64,000 nt of DNA. Source: Nematostella vectensis. Lineage: Eukaryota > Cnidaria > Anthozoa > Actiniaria > Edwardsiidae. The translations under genes were made by a program, and so were the position numbers. Below are positions 22,111 to 30,775 of this stretch, in pieces. Numbering within the stretch: the stretch's first letter is position 1; the number at the start of each line of letters is the position of its first letter. The DNA lies in contig NC_064048.1 of assembly GCF_932526225.1 (NCBI RefSeq), positions 12,781,665-12,845,664 on the forward strand, read 5' to 3'. The notes below the pieces were generated by a model, which searched no databases, was not told the origin of the DNA, and saw only the letters and a list, made by a program, of their open reading frames with translations.

Positions 22111-23063
22111 CTGCTTTGCATTTGACGAACCGAGAACGCGGCTACGGCTAGAATGAGCAGCCACGCGTTTTCGCCAAGGAATTTCACCGCTTCTCCTGCG
22201 GCCTTAAACACGAAGTTCGCGATGCTGCCTACTAGCCCGGGAAGAAGCTCGCCCAGCTTTTTCCCGATGGCCTTAAGCCCGTTACCGACCCCTCTGGCCA
22301 CGGAAGAGAGCGACTTGCCGAGCGACGTCACAATGGCCGCGATTGTCGTCGCTACGGCCAACCCGATAGCGGTGGCGGTGAAGCCGTACTTTTTGAAGAT
22401 GGCTTTGATGTGTTCTCTTAGCGGCTTTTGGTTCTCGAGCTCTCGGTTTTCGCGTTCTAGTTCGTCAATCTCGGACAGCCTCTCCTCGTTGCGCTCACGG
22501 GCCTCTTGGCGGCTACTCTCTGACGAGTTAGGGTCGTCGATGGCCTCCCTGTCTGTGGCTGCCACCCCTTGCAGCTCTTGGATCCGTTCTGTGTTCTCCT
22601 GGATGACCGCGTCTATCTCTGCCACGGACCCCATCGCCAGCTTGAAGCCTCTCAGGTTTGCAACGTCCTGTCGGACGCTCCCGTCCTCGTTGAACAGCTG
22701 TCTTGGTTTAGACCACCCCCCTTTGTCGAGGTTGCGAACCCGTATTAGCGTCTTTCCCCTCCGGTCTGACTGGAACCGTAGCAGACTCTCTCTAAGGTTT
22801 GGGTATTCCTCCCTGAGGAACTGGAGACCGAGTCTTGCCGCCGCACCCTCTGTGATGAACGAGGTTTCAGCACTTGCCGTTCCTGCGGTTTGCGAAGCCG
22901 TCCTATGCGCAGCATGCATACGCGACGACGTGCTCGTCATCGGGATCGACTCCCCGTCGTCGGGGTCGAACGGGATAAGGGGTGTCGTCTCGTCGTCCAC
23001 CACCCCGCGATCGGCGGACTCACCCGGCAAGGTATCGTCAATGTCAAAGTCAACATCACCCAT
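22095..23063 (-). CDS. Virus-element coiled-coil protein with C-terminal hydrophobic helices
   Basis: 322 codons, ATG at 23063, intact. Residues about 1-45 are acidic and disordered (DFDIDDTLPGES); about 75-140 look folded (FQSDRRGKTLIRVRNLDKGG); about 150-215 are a Glu/Arg coiled coil (RNEERLSEIDELERENRELE); about 220-320 alternate hydrophobic and amphipathic helices (KKYGFTATAIGLAVATTIAA, LPGLVGSIANFVFKAAGEAV) with a final membrane span. This is reminiscent in layout of capsid-associated membrane-lytic proteins, but I see no sequence proof. It is divergent from the capsid-like gene, sharing a 97-bp intergenic region with a perfect palindrome. Confidence 0.6.
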   Translation of the reverse strand: MGDVDFDIDDTLPGESADRGVVDDETTPLIPFDPDDGESIPMTSTSSRMHAAHRTASQTAGTASAETSFITEGAAARLGLQFLREEYPNLRESLLRFQSDRRGKTLIRVRNLDKGGWSKPRQLFNEDGSVRQDVANLRGFKLAMGSVAEIDAVIQENTERIQELQGVAATDREAIDDPNSSESSRQEARERNEERLSEIDELERENRELENQKPLREHIKAIFKKYGFTATAIGLAVATTIAAIVTSLGKSLSSVARGVGNGLKAIGKKLGELLPGLVGSIANFVFKAAGEAVKFLGENAWLLILAVAAFSVRQMQSSHRNK

Positions 23064-23092
23064 GATGCGCGCGCATAACTCGTGCTATGCTA

Positions 23093-23110
23093 TGTTAGAC
23101 ATGTCTAACA
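23093..23110. promoter_or_regulatory. Perfect 18-bp palindrome in a divergent promoter
   Basis: TGTTAGACATGTCTAACA is its own reverse complement. Its core AGACATGTCT fits the p53-family half-site RRRCWWGYYY. It lies midway between the start of the coiled-coil gene (23063, minus) and the capsid-like gene (23160, plus), so it can serve both. A TATA-like TATATACA lies at about 23150-23157 just before the capsid-like ATG. Confidence 0.55.
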
Positions 23111-23159
23111 GTCCGCACCATAGCCACGCGACTTCGTACTTTATGTGCATATATACACG

Positions 23160-24423
23160 ATGTCAGTCAGCGATAAACTCGACCCCCAGCGAACACCCAG
23201 AATCCCTCTGGGGTTGAAAGCCGAGAGAACTGTTCACCGGGTCACTCTCAACCCGTCGACGGCCTCCCCAGAGGAGACGCTATATGTGGCGGTCCCAAAG
23301 CTGTCGGAAGGCGTCACGCTCGTGCCTGGCTCCTTGAGGGTCGGTCTCGAACTCTCCGTCTCAGGCCATGCGAATAATACCGTGGTGAACAACGTCGGCC
23401 GAAATCTCGTGAGCCGCCTGAAAATCACGTTTGCAGGAGAAATGCTCCAGGACACCAACCGCTACGACGTCTTCAAGACGTATGAGGAGCTTTACCTGTC
23501 CAAGGTCGAGAGGGAGGACCGCCTGGAGCAGGGCATACAGTCGGAAAACATGCGCAAGCTTCGCTCCAAGGCCGGCGATAAGGCGACCAGTAACGCCAAG
23601 GAGAACGCTCTAAGCGCCACCCACGGGGCGAGGTACACCATCCCACTAGACCATTCTCTGCTGACGGACCACGGCGTGCTATACCCAAGGGCGCTCTCCG
23701 AGGCGCTGCTCTTCGAGATCACGTTCGCATCGGCTGACCAGGTAGTAGTCGGAACTGATGCCACCAAATTATCCTATGGCATCAAAAATCTAGAGCTGGA
23801 GTACGAAAGCCTGAGGGATGACAACCTCGCCCGGTCTGCAGCCGCCGCCTACCACAACGGCACAACGTTCTTCTACGAGCAAGTGAACCTTCACAAGACC
23901 TTCGTGATTAGCAAAGGGACGGACAGCATAATCAACGAGAGTGTCAACCTGCCGCGAAGGTCTATGAGTGGTCTGCTGCTCCTCTTCGTGGAGCCATACA
24001 CGGCAGGGACTCGCGACTCTGAGAAGTTCGTGTACCCCGACATCAAGAGCGTTCGCGTTACAATCGACGGCACGCAAACAAAGTCTTCAGCCAGGTCCTG
24101 CGCCCCACGGATTTCTGGAGGGAGGCGAAAAAGCGGTTCGTCCGCCCCTCCCCGGGGGGGCACAGCGGAGCGCCCGCCGCCCCGGCAATCGGCCCCGAGT
24201 CGTTCTATGGCGATAACAAATTTGCTCTGTGGATCGACCTTCGAACGACGGACGACAGCGCCATCCATGGGGGTGGTCTCCGATTGGTCAATACCCGCGA
24301 CGGTGTGCACCTTGAGATAAAAGGCACGGCAGGCGGCTCGGGTAGCGTAAACTGTCACGTGTTTGTAGTGGCCGACGCCCAGATGAACCTTATGAACGGA
24401 CAGCTAGAGTCCATACAATACTG
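23160..24423 (+). pseudogene. Major capsid protein candidate (double jelly-roll type), frameshifted
   Basis: ATG at 23160 (MSVSDKLDPQRTPRIPLGLK). A beta-rich protein of about 420 residues; the segment VVNNVGRNLVSRLKITFAGE followed by MLQDTNRYDVFKTYEELYL matches the style of capsid proteins in Polinton/adintovirus-type elements. The first frame is coherent to about 24080, then meaningless to 24320. Another frame picks up near 24080 with sensible text (LRPTDFWREAKKR, FYGDNKFALWIDLRTTDD, CHVFVVADAQMNLMNGQLES) and ends with TGA at 24421-24423. One indel explains it. It is co-oriented with the ATPase 20 bp downstream, the usual capsid-ATPase neighbourhood. Structure prediction would be decisive. 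Confidence 0.65.
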
Positions 24424-24443
24424 AGCACATACGCCGGAGTGGT

Positions 24444-25046
24444 ATGGACCCGAAAAACGTCCCATTTAACGCTCTCATCGTGGGCCCGACGTCATGCGGG
24501 AAGACCCAATTCGTAGTGGACCGACTGTGCGGCCCTTTCCGGGGCAAGTTTGACTACATCGTACTCATGTGCCCCACCTTTGTCTACAACAAAACATACG
24601 ACGGCTTCGGCGAGGGCGACAATCGTCTGTTTGTCATCGTACCTGAGGCGGGTCAGATCGACATGCTGCTGAGGTTTGTCTCCGCTCTCTTCGAAGGCAC
24701 TAATTCGCTAATCATACTCGACGACTGTGCGGCCTCGAAAGACGTAAAGAGGCGCTCTGACCAGCTCGTTAACTTAGCGTTCAGCGCGCGCCACGTGGGT
24801 ATCAGCGTGTGGGTGATCACGCAGCAGCTCACCAGCATCACGAAGCCGTTCCGCGAGAACATCGCGGCCCTGGTGGTCTTCTATACCCCGAGCAAGGCGG
24901 ACATGAAAGCTATCCTGCATGACTACGGCGCGGAGCTTTCAGAGGAGAAGATGAAAGAGTACATGAAGGCCCTCAAGACGAAAAAGTTCTCGAAGTTAGA
25001 GTTTTGCTTGCGTCACCCTTATACCATCGCCCTAGTCGAACGATGA
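24444..25046 (+). CDS. DNA-packaging ATPase (A32/FtsK-HerA type)
   Basis: 200 intact codons from the ATG at 24444. Walker A is GPTSCGKTQF at residues 13-22; a hydrophobic Walker B strand ends in two acids (SLIILDDCAA, about residues 92-101); a sensor-like VWVITQQLT follows near residue 127. The size and motifs match short P-loop packaging ATPases of Polintons, adintoviruses and virophages, which pump genome DNA into a preformed capsid. The stop overlaps the next ATG (CGATGATGAG), so the two genes are tightly coupled. This is the best preserved hallmark gene in the element. Confidence 0.8.
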   Translation: MDPKNVPFNALIVGPTSCGKTQFVVDRLCGPFRGKFDYIVLMCPTFVYNKTYDGFGEGDNRLFVIVPEAGQIDMLLRFVSALFEGTNSLIILDDCAASKDVKRRSDQLVNLAFSARHVGISVWVITQQLTSITKPFRENIAALVVFYTPSKADMKAILHDYGAELSEEKMKEYMKALKTKKFSKLEFCLRHPYTIALVER

Positions 25047-25651
25047 TGAGCGACGAATGCTTTGAGAGTTTTCTCGAGGGGGGGCAGCCTGCCGACCTCC
25101 CGGCCGTCGAGACGTTGGAATGCCCGACGCAAGTCATCCCGGCTGCCGGTGAGCAAACCGAGATAGCAGACGCGAGGGAGAAACTCGCGATTCTCGTAGC
25201 CTCGGGGAAGTCGAGAGAGATGGTAGGCAAAGCCCTGACCCACGGCGACGTCAAACGCATGATAGCCGAGGAGGTGAGGAAGTACGAGAGGCGATACGAG
25301 ACCGCTCTAGCCAGCCGGACTACAGACGCCCTGGCAGACAGCTTTCTGAAGCTAACGACCAAGCTGGTAGGCATGGCGCTGCCGATAGACAGCGTGGCCG
25401 ATCTCCACAACGACCTAGTGTCCAACTACATCATCAACAACGAGCTCCGCGCTTTGTGCGGAGGCCTAGCTCTACGCTGCGGCCGTTTGATGGCTTTAGC
25501 CGCCGGGGCGTTACACATAGCGCGTCATGTGGACTGTCGTGCCGACACCGGAACGGCAAGCGCTGACGCGCGGTGCCAACGCGAGGTAGCAGCCGCGGAC
25601 AGTGTCGAGCCCACCATCCCAGAGCAGACGCGCGTGTGCACACGCATTTGA
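25043..25651 (+). CDS. Virus-element helical protein of unknown function
   Basis: Begins at the ATG overlapping the ATPase stop (25043 or 25046). About 200 codons: an acidic, flexible first 45 residues, then a helical domain (KLAILVASGKSREMVGKALT, EEVRKYERRYETALASRTTD, ALPIDSVADLHNDLVSNYII) with an Ala/Leu-rich end (RLMALAAGALHIARHV). I recall related proteins next to ATPase genes in cnidarian elements, without a known role. The last 40 or so codons look less constrained and may be out of frame. Immediate coupling to the ATPase hints at a packaging or assembly role. Confidence 0.55.
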   Translation: MMSDECFESFLEGGQPADLPAVETLECPTQVIPAAGEQTEIADAREKLAILVASGKSREMVGKALTHGDVKRMIAEEVRKYERRYETALASRTTDALADSFLKLTTKLVGMALPIDSVADLHNDLVSNYIINNELRALCGGLALRCGRLMALAAGALHIARHVDCRADTGTASADARCQREVAAADSVEPTIPEQTRVCTRI

Positions 25652-25732
25652 AAGCTCGCCACTTCTCCTACCACATGGAACCAAGTACTTGGTTCCAAGT
25701 AGTTGACACAGCGTGTTCGCACGTCGACGCAG

Positions 25733-26377
25733 ATGGAGGAACCTCAAGGAAGTACCAGTGCCCGGCCTGACGAACAACCTGCTCAAGAACTTGCCCAAGA
25801 ACCTGGCAAACAGCATCAAGAACCTGCACGTACGCCAGTGGCTGCGCTCCCGGCAGCGGCGCGCGTCACGAGCCCCGAACCGCCCGCGACCCGACCTCAC
25901 CCTGAACGAGTCGAAGCCGGAAGGCGCTTGGCAAAGTGGAACCGAATCAACAGAGCGAAGAAAGAGGTGCTTCGTGTCGCCGCTGCGCAGCAGCTGCCGG
26001 TAACCCCGGGGCCGAGCGAGCCGCAGCCGGGGCGGCGCTTGCGCGCCGACGATGCGGCAAGCGCTGGCTTGCCTTCGGCACACACACCTGCCCCGGAGAG
26101 CAACTCTGCCTGGTCGGCCAGCTCGACCATCGTGCTCGTTGGTCTTCTAGTGTCGATCGGCCTCTACACACGTAGGCGGGAGCTAGCTGCCGCGTTCACG
26201 CGCACACCAGCTGGTGGCCCCGGGGCCGAGCGAGCTGCCGATCCGCAGCCAGCGGCCGACGGCGGGGCTCCGCCCACAAGGCCGCCGCTGGCGGCCACCG
26301 CCCGGACGGGCACCAAGGAGCGCGCTCCGGCGACAGCGCTTCGCGCTCCCGGGTCTCGGCTGCTATCCATGGAGTAA
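25733..26377 (+). CDS. Pro/Ala-rich virus-element protein with one transmembrane helix
   Basis: The best start is the ATG at 25733 (MEEPQGSTSARPDEQPAQE). The first 60 residues are low complexity; then a basic helix (RVEAGRRLAKWNRINRAKKE), a second disordered stretch, one clear membrane span (STIVLVGLLVSIGLYTRRRE) followed by basic stop-transfer residues, and a Pro/Ala/Gly-rich tail. A single-pass virion or envelope-associated protein is inferred. The very high GC and repetitive tail make frame errors hard to exclude. Confidence 0.5.
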   Translation: MEEPQGSTSARPDEQPAQELAQEPGKQHQEPARTPVAALPAAARVTSPEPPATRPHPERVEAGRRLAKWNRINRAKKEVLRVAAAQQLPVTPGPSEPQPGRRLRADDAASAGLPSAHTPAPESNSAWSASSTIVLVGLLVSIGLYTRRRELAAAFTRTPAGGPGAERAADPQPAADGGAPPTRPPLAATARTGTKERAPATALRAPGSRLLSME

Positions 26378-26421
26378 GCAGACATTTAGACACGAGAGTG
26401 CACTCCACCCATATCCGCACG

Positions 26422-26646
26422 ATGTCTACGACGCAGCAGAGCAAGATTACAAAGACCATCACCGACGCCGCAGTCATAACCGGCCTCGTCGCCGGCATCG
26501 GCTGGTTTGGGCGCAAGGTCTTACACGAGGACTTCACCAAAGATCCCTCCGCGAATGCCATGAACTACGCAAAAATGACTGCCGCCGTCGCAGGTGCTGT
26601 CGCTTTGAAGGGTTACCTTGAGGACCAGAAGATCCTGCCCATGTAG
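26422..26646 (+). CDS. Small membrane protein of the virus-like element
   Basis: The ATG at 26422 (MSTTQQSKITKTITDAAVIT) gives 74 residues. Two hydrophobic helices (ITDAAVITGLVAGIGWFGRK and MTAAVAGAVALKGYLEDQ) flank a short charged loop. I recall similar proteins in other cnidarian copies, which suggests a real gene despite its size. Likely a small virion membrane component; no enzymatic motif. Confidence 0.55.
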   Translation: MSTTQQSKITKTITDAAVITGLVAGIGWFGRKVLHEDFTKDPSANAMNYAKMTAAVAGAVALKGYLEDQKILPM

Positions 26647-26731
26647 TGTACTGTGGTACATGTAGGCCGTGTATTAAACTCGTGCGCGCCCTGCGCATAC
26701 ACACAGCACGTGGAGTGCGCTTCGCGTAAAC

Positions 26732-27145
26732 ATGGCCTCTGTCGCGATTTTGATCGGCGGCGCCGTCCTGAACGCGACTGCTTTCGCTGGTGGCAACTAC
26801 CTCGCAAAGTTCCTGTCGAACGATGAGAGCCCCGCCTTAGTCGAGAAGGAGAGGCACGACAAGGCCCTGGAGAAATACCAACAAGACTATGGACGCTACC
26901 AACAGCGGCGACAAAAAATCCTCGATTGGCAAGCTCAAAGTCGCGAGAGAGGGGCCCTCGCAAAGCAGAACTTCACCGACACCGACTACGCGCTCAAACT
27001 CTACAACCAGACCACCCTGGAGTCGATGCGGGCCCCCGAGCTGTCCGACTACTACGTCCCCAGCAAAACGCAGAAGAACGCCGAGTTGGCGTACATAGGC
27101 GCCGGCGCTCTCGCCATCGGCTACGCAGCTAGCCGCTTGCTGTGA
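26732..27145 (+). CDS. Virus-element protein with terminal hydrophobic helices
   Basis: 137 codons from the ATG at 26732. The N-terminal hydrophobic stretch (MASVAILIGGAVLNATAFAG) is followed by a Glu/Lys/Gln-rich coiled coil (EKERHDKALEKYQQDYGRYQ), then KQNFTDTDYALKLYNQT and a hydrophobic C-terminus (LAYIGAGALAIGYAASRLL). It is intact and in series with the preceding small membrane protein. Function unknown. Confidence 0.6.
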   Translation: MASVAILIGGAVLNATAFAGGNYLAKFLSNDESPALVEKERHDKALEKYQQDYGRYQQRRQKILDWQAQSRERGALAKQNFTDTDYALKLYNQTTLESMRAPELSDYYVPSKTQKNAELAYIGAGALAIGYAASRLL

Positions 27146-27304
27146 TGCAGCTGCCATCGAAACGCGTATACGTGCGTATGCGTATAGGCGGCCTTTTTCC
27201 ATGCTGCGCGTATACATGTTCACGTGTACGTATACGTACGCCGAAGGTGTAGCAGACGGCATCCGCCTGTTGGAGACTGGTTCCCCCGTCGCGATACGCA
27301 CGTA
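27146..27304 (+). promoter_or_regulatory. Intergenic region with alternating CGTATA/GTATGC motifs
   Basis: Between the 137-residue gene and the integrase lies a run of near-palindromic alternating purine-pyrimidine steps: CGCGTATACGTGCGTATGCG at about 27161, and ACGTGTACGTATACGTACG at about 27222. This DNA bends and melts easily and is a candidate promoter or integrase/replication binding site; no known consensus was matched. Confidence 0.35.
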
Positions 27305-28268
27305 ATGGCCCGTCGGAACGGCAAGCGCATGTCCGACGAAGAACTCGATGCGATCCTTCACCCTGTATACTACGCCAGAGGTGGCTTCCAGGGAGTGACC
27401 GCTCTGCATGCCAAACTTCCCAAGGGCTCAGCCTCCATAGATCGAGTGCGCAAGTGGGTAAGCTCGCAGCCCATAGGGGGCTACACACAGACGCCCCCTC
27501 CTCCGACTACCTACGCCCACTTCTCGGAGCAGATACCAAACCGTATCCACCAGTCGGACCTGCTATTCTTACCAACCGACCGCGGGTACAAGTATGCCCT
27601 GACTGTCGTTGACGTTGCTTCACGGTATAAAGCCGCCCGCCCACTGAGGACTAAGAGCGCGGCCGTCGTCTCCCGCGAACTCGCTGGTATCTATGAAGAG
27701 GGACCTCTCACATGGCCTAAAGTCCTCATGGTTGATGACGGCACGGAGTTCAAGGGCGCTACCACGAAGCTCCTAACAGACCGCGGGGTGGAGGTCCGAC
27801 GGGCTGAGCCAGGGCACCACAGGAGCCAAGCTTTCGCCGAGTCTTTCCATCGCTGGCTGGCGCAGCGCCTATTTCGTGCGCAGTACTCGAAGGAGCTTGC
27901 GACCGGCAAGACAAACCGCGAGTGGGTTACTACTCTGCCAATCGTCATCTCGGACATGAACTCAACGAAGACTCGCATGACTGGCCTTGCGCCTGAGGAC
28001 GCAATTAAGCTGAGGCGCGTGCCTCTCAAAGCCGAAAAGCCTCCCCTAGAGGTCCCCTTGGAGGTCGGGACGGGGGTGTACATCGCCGTAAACGAGGAAG
28101 ACCTTCAGGACAAGGGCCGACGGCGAGCGACGGACCCGTGGTGGACAAGCAAGGCATACCCGATACTAAAGAGGGTCCATGGAGCCCGGACAGCCTGTGT
28201 TGTATTACACGGCGTACTCTAAGCACGGCTTCACGCGATCGCAGTTGCGTAGTGCGACGCTAGCGTGA
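27305..28268 (+). pseudogene. Retroviral-type (rve) integrase of the virus-like element, frameshifted at the C-terminus
   Basis: ATG at 27305 (MARRNGKRMSDEELDAILHP). A Polinton-style N-terminus (FQGVTALHAKLPKGSASIDR) precedes the RNase-H-fold core. The catalytic triad is visible: Asp in HQSDLLFLP, Asp in VLMVDDGTEFKG, Glu in QAFAESFHRWLAQRLF. A C-terminal beta-rich tail follows. Near 28170 the frame is lost and a second frame continues sensibly (GQPVLYYTAYSKHGFTRSQL) to TGA at 28266-28268. The stop lies directly against the polymerase gene's terminal codon at 28269. The core looks intact, so the shift affects only the last 30 or so residues. Confidence 0.8.
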
Positions 28269-30500
28269 TCAGCGCTTGTGCCTTCTGTTGCAGCTAAGGC
28301 ACGCGAGTCTGACATTCCACTTGTAGTGACCCTGCCTGTCGTCCAGCCGGTCGATGCTGAAGCATTAGGGGTGACTCTTGGTGTACCCCTGGAGCAGAAG
28401 CTGAGTGCCACAGACCGTGCACTTCTTTTCCGCGTCAGCAATCATGCCGAGTACGTGGTCTACCGTCAGAACGTGCTGCGATCCAGTGTACTTTGTGCGA
28501 CCCTTCTGCCTGTCGTCTATAGCGTATCGCTTGATTCGCGCTATAATGAGCTCTTCACTGGGCGTAGCCTGCAGTCCTGTGGGAACCAAGGCACCTGGGG
28601 TGTCATCGGGGGGGATCACGCGGACTATCTGTTCGGCGAGCCGCACGCGGGAGATGCCGGTGTACACAGCATTCGTGATCCAGCCCTCTAAGCTGTGGTC
28701 TATGATAAACAGACGTCTTGGGTTCTGGATGGTCTTGCCCTGCACCCGGTGGACTGTCCCCCAACCCTCGTATTTCCACTCGAGGGAAAGCCCGTTAAGG
28801 ACCACGCCGAGAGGGACCTCGACTACCGTGCCTTTGTACGCGCCGACCTTCTCGCCCCTTTTGCCTGGCACGGGCACCGGCCGTCCTTGTTTGCGATAAC
28901 GATGCGCGACGCTAGGATCGGGGTCAAAGCGGATGGTTGCTGGCAGTCGGGGGTAGTTTTTCCTGTGGTGCTCGACCAATCGCTGCTGGACAAGGGCCCC
29001 CATCTTGTTGGTCGAGCACACCCACATATCGCTTGGGTGAGCCCGCTCGATCGCCGCGTCGAACGCCACCCCATCCCACTCCTCTCGAAACACCTCAAGC
29101 TGTTGGGAGTCTGGCTGACACCAAATCCGGCCCTTTATGTCGTGGAGCCTGGAGGAGGGGGCGGCAGAGCCGCAGTCGCATGTACTGTACGGATTTCCGC
29201 AGTCTTCACACAGGCAGCGGTAGTCGGACTCGAACCAGCGGATGTTCCCTTGTGCCCACTCCTTGAGCATATCGTGAGGCCCCTCTTTGTCTCCCCAGGG
29301 CGGGACCTGTCCATAGTCGCCACAACACACTACCTGACACGGCCGCGTGGCGAGATACCCTAGGATGGCGCGTAGCACTTTAGTCTGCACCTTACAGCAC
29401 TCGTCAATGACGATCACTTCTGCGAGACGGTCGAGTTTGTGCCCCAGCTCGGAAGGTCTCCACTCCTCTATCGGCTTCTCCGCTGGTATGCAGAGGTAGT
29501 GGTGGTAGGTTTGAGCCTTCACCGCGAGGCGCGGGTTGTTGCGATGGTCGTGGGCGAGGTCGTTCTCGGGGGTGAGCACCACAACGTTGCGGCCGCGGAA
29601 CATGCTCACTGCCCACTCGGTCTTCCCCGATCCTCCTTGGCCGGCTAGATACATCCTCGCAGAGGTCGCGGCCACTAGATCGCACGGCAGACTAGGCGCA
29701 GTGCTCGACTCCCTAGCCAAGCACCCCGACCTCTTCGGACCCCAAGCCGCCTCGGGTCGCCACTCGTACCCAGGCCTCTTGTGGCGCCACTCTCCGTACC
29801 TCGGATTTCGCTCCACGAGCTTCACACCGCTGGGCACCGCCTTTGCGTATATGGCATCTGTGCACACACGGAGGACGTCTTCGCGAGGGAACCGCCTCAA
29901 CATGCGTCGCAACGCTATGTTTGTGTACGCCAAGACGAAGGCCCTGATGTGGTACCATTGTGAGCGCCGGACTCCGTCTTTGTATTGGATCAGATGAACC
30001 TCGTCGGCATGCTCGAAGTTAAGTAAGTGGTCGGTGCCCGCAAGGAGGTTTGTCAGATACGCGGCTTCTTCACGGTCGCGGACTACGATCGAGGACTCGT
30101 CGCCATGGCGAGCGCACTTGCCTACGAAGCGCACAGCGAGATCTCGACCCTGCGAGTCTTCGCCTCCGGGGCTGGAGTGGGGGAACTTGATGGAGTCCTT
30201 TTTTCCGACACTATACAACACCTCCCTCGCCGCGGCCATGGCGAGGTCACCCGAGTCTAGCAGGTCCTTGAGCTCTGGCGTGGTGATCCAGCCCTCGTTT
30301 TGTTCCAAGTGCTGCCCTACCCTCCCGGAAGTGTAGGGGTGGCATGCCTCGGAGAACCCCCACTCGGTCAACTGAATGGCCCCGGTTAGTTGAAGAACCT
30401 CGCTCAATGGCCGTCCCGCAACATCCGCGATACGATACACGTTCGTAGGGAAGCCGTATTTCCGTACCAGATCAATGGCGTCCGAGGCGCCGCCGAAGAC
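28269..30500 (-). pseudogene. C-terminal part of a polymerase-SF1 helicase-HNH fusion, split by a MULE
   Basis: Minus strand; element-coding sequence starts at the target duplication (30500). First comes the second half of a B-type polymerase palm: HIRAFVLAYTNIAL and then VLRVCTDAIYA, a motif-C-like strand. Next a superfamily 1 (Pif1/RecD-like) helicase: Walker A LAGQGGSGKTEWA, Walker B VIVIDECCKV, motif III VVCCGDYGQVPPWG, a cysteine cluster CLCEDCGNPYSTCDC, and late motifs GTVHRVQGKTIQNP and YTGISRV. Then an HNH-like tail: CTVCG, an in-frame TAA at 28365-28367, and beyond it in the same frame FSIDRLDDRQGHYKW and LACLSCNRRHKR, ending with TGA at 28269-28271. So there is a nonsense mutation 32 codons before the original end. 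Confidence 0.7.
30492..30500. repeat. Left 9-bp target site duplication of the MULE
   Basis: GCCGAAGAC directly precedes the inverted repeat; the identical 9-mer follows the right end at 35743-35751. Nine base pairs is the standard Mutator duplication. Confidence 0.9.
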
Positions 30501-30579
30501 GCAATTTTCCCTTTCGTAAACCATCGTTGCCATTTGGAACGGTCGTTGTCATTTTAAGAACGGCCGTTGCCATTTAAAA
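30501..30579 (+). repeat. Left terminal inverted repeat of the MULE
   Basis: Matches the right end over 79 bp with one C/T difference. It contains short internal direct repeats (CGTTGCCATTT, CGTTGTCATTTT) spaced about 20 bp; a further copy continues to about 30596. Such arrays are plausible transposase binding sites. Confidence 0.9.
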
Positions 30580-30775
30580 CAGTCGTTGTCATTTTAGCCC
30601 ATTTATGATGTCATACTCGTATCCCCGGCGATCGGAAAACGCTCCGAGACATCACGCGCGAGTGCCTTTGGGTTCCCTGTGGTACAAGAGCCCAGCACGT
30701 GAGTTTTGTGTTTACAATAAGGCGGAACAAGAAGCATCCACGTGCGAACAACAACAACGCGATTCTCCCCCTACA

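Noticed and set aside
22153-23217. 354-codon plus-strand frame
   Set aside because: Exact antisense of the intact coiled-coil protein gene; Ser/Arg-rich shadow of GC-rich coding DNA.
28278-29363. Plus-strand frames opposite the helicase
   Set aside because: Shadows; the minus strand shows all helicase motifs.
30501-30533. ATG at 30533 as the start of the polymerase-helicase gene
   Set aside because: These codons lie in the MULE terminal inverted repeat; the gene really continues on the other side of the transposon.
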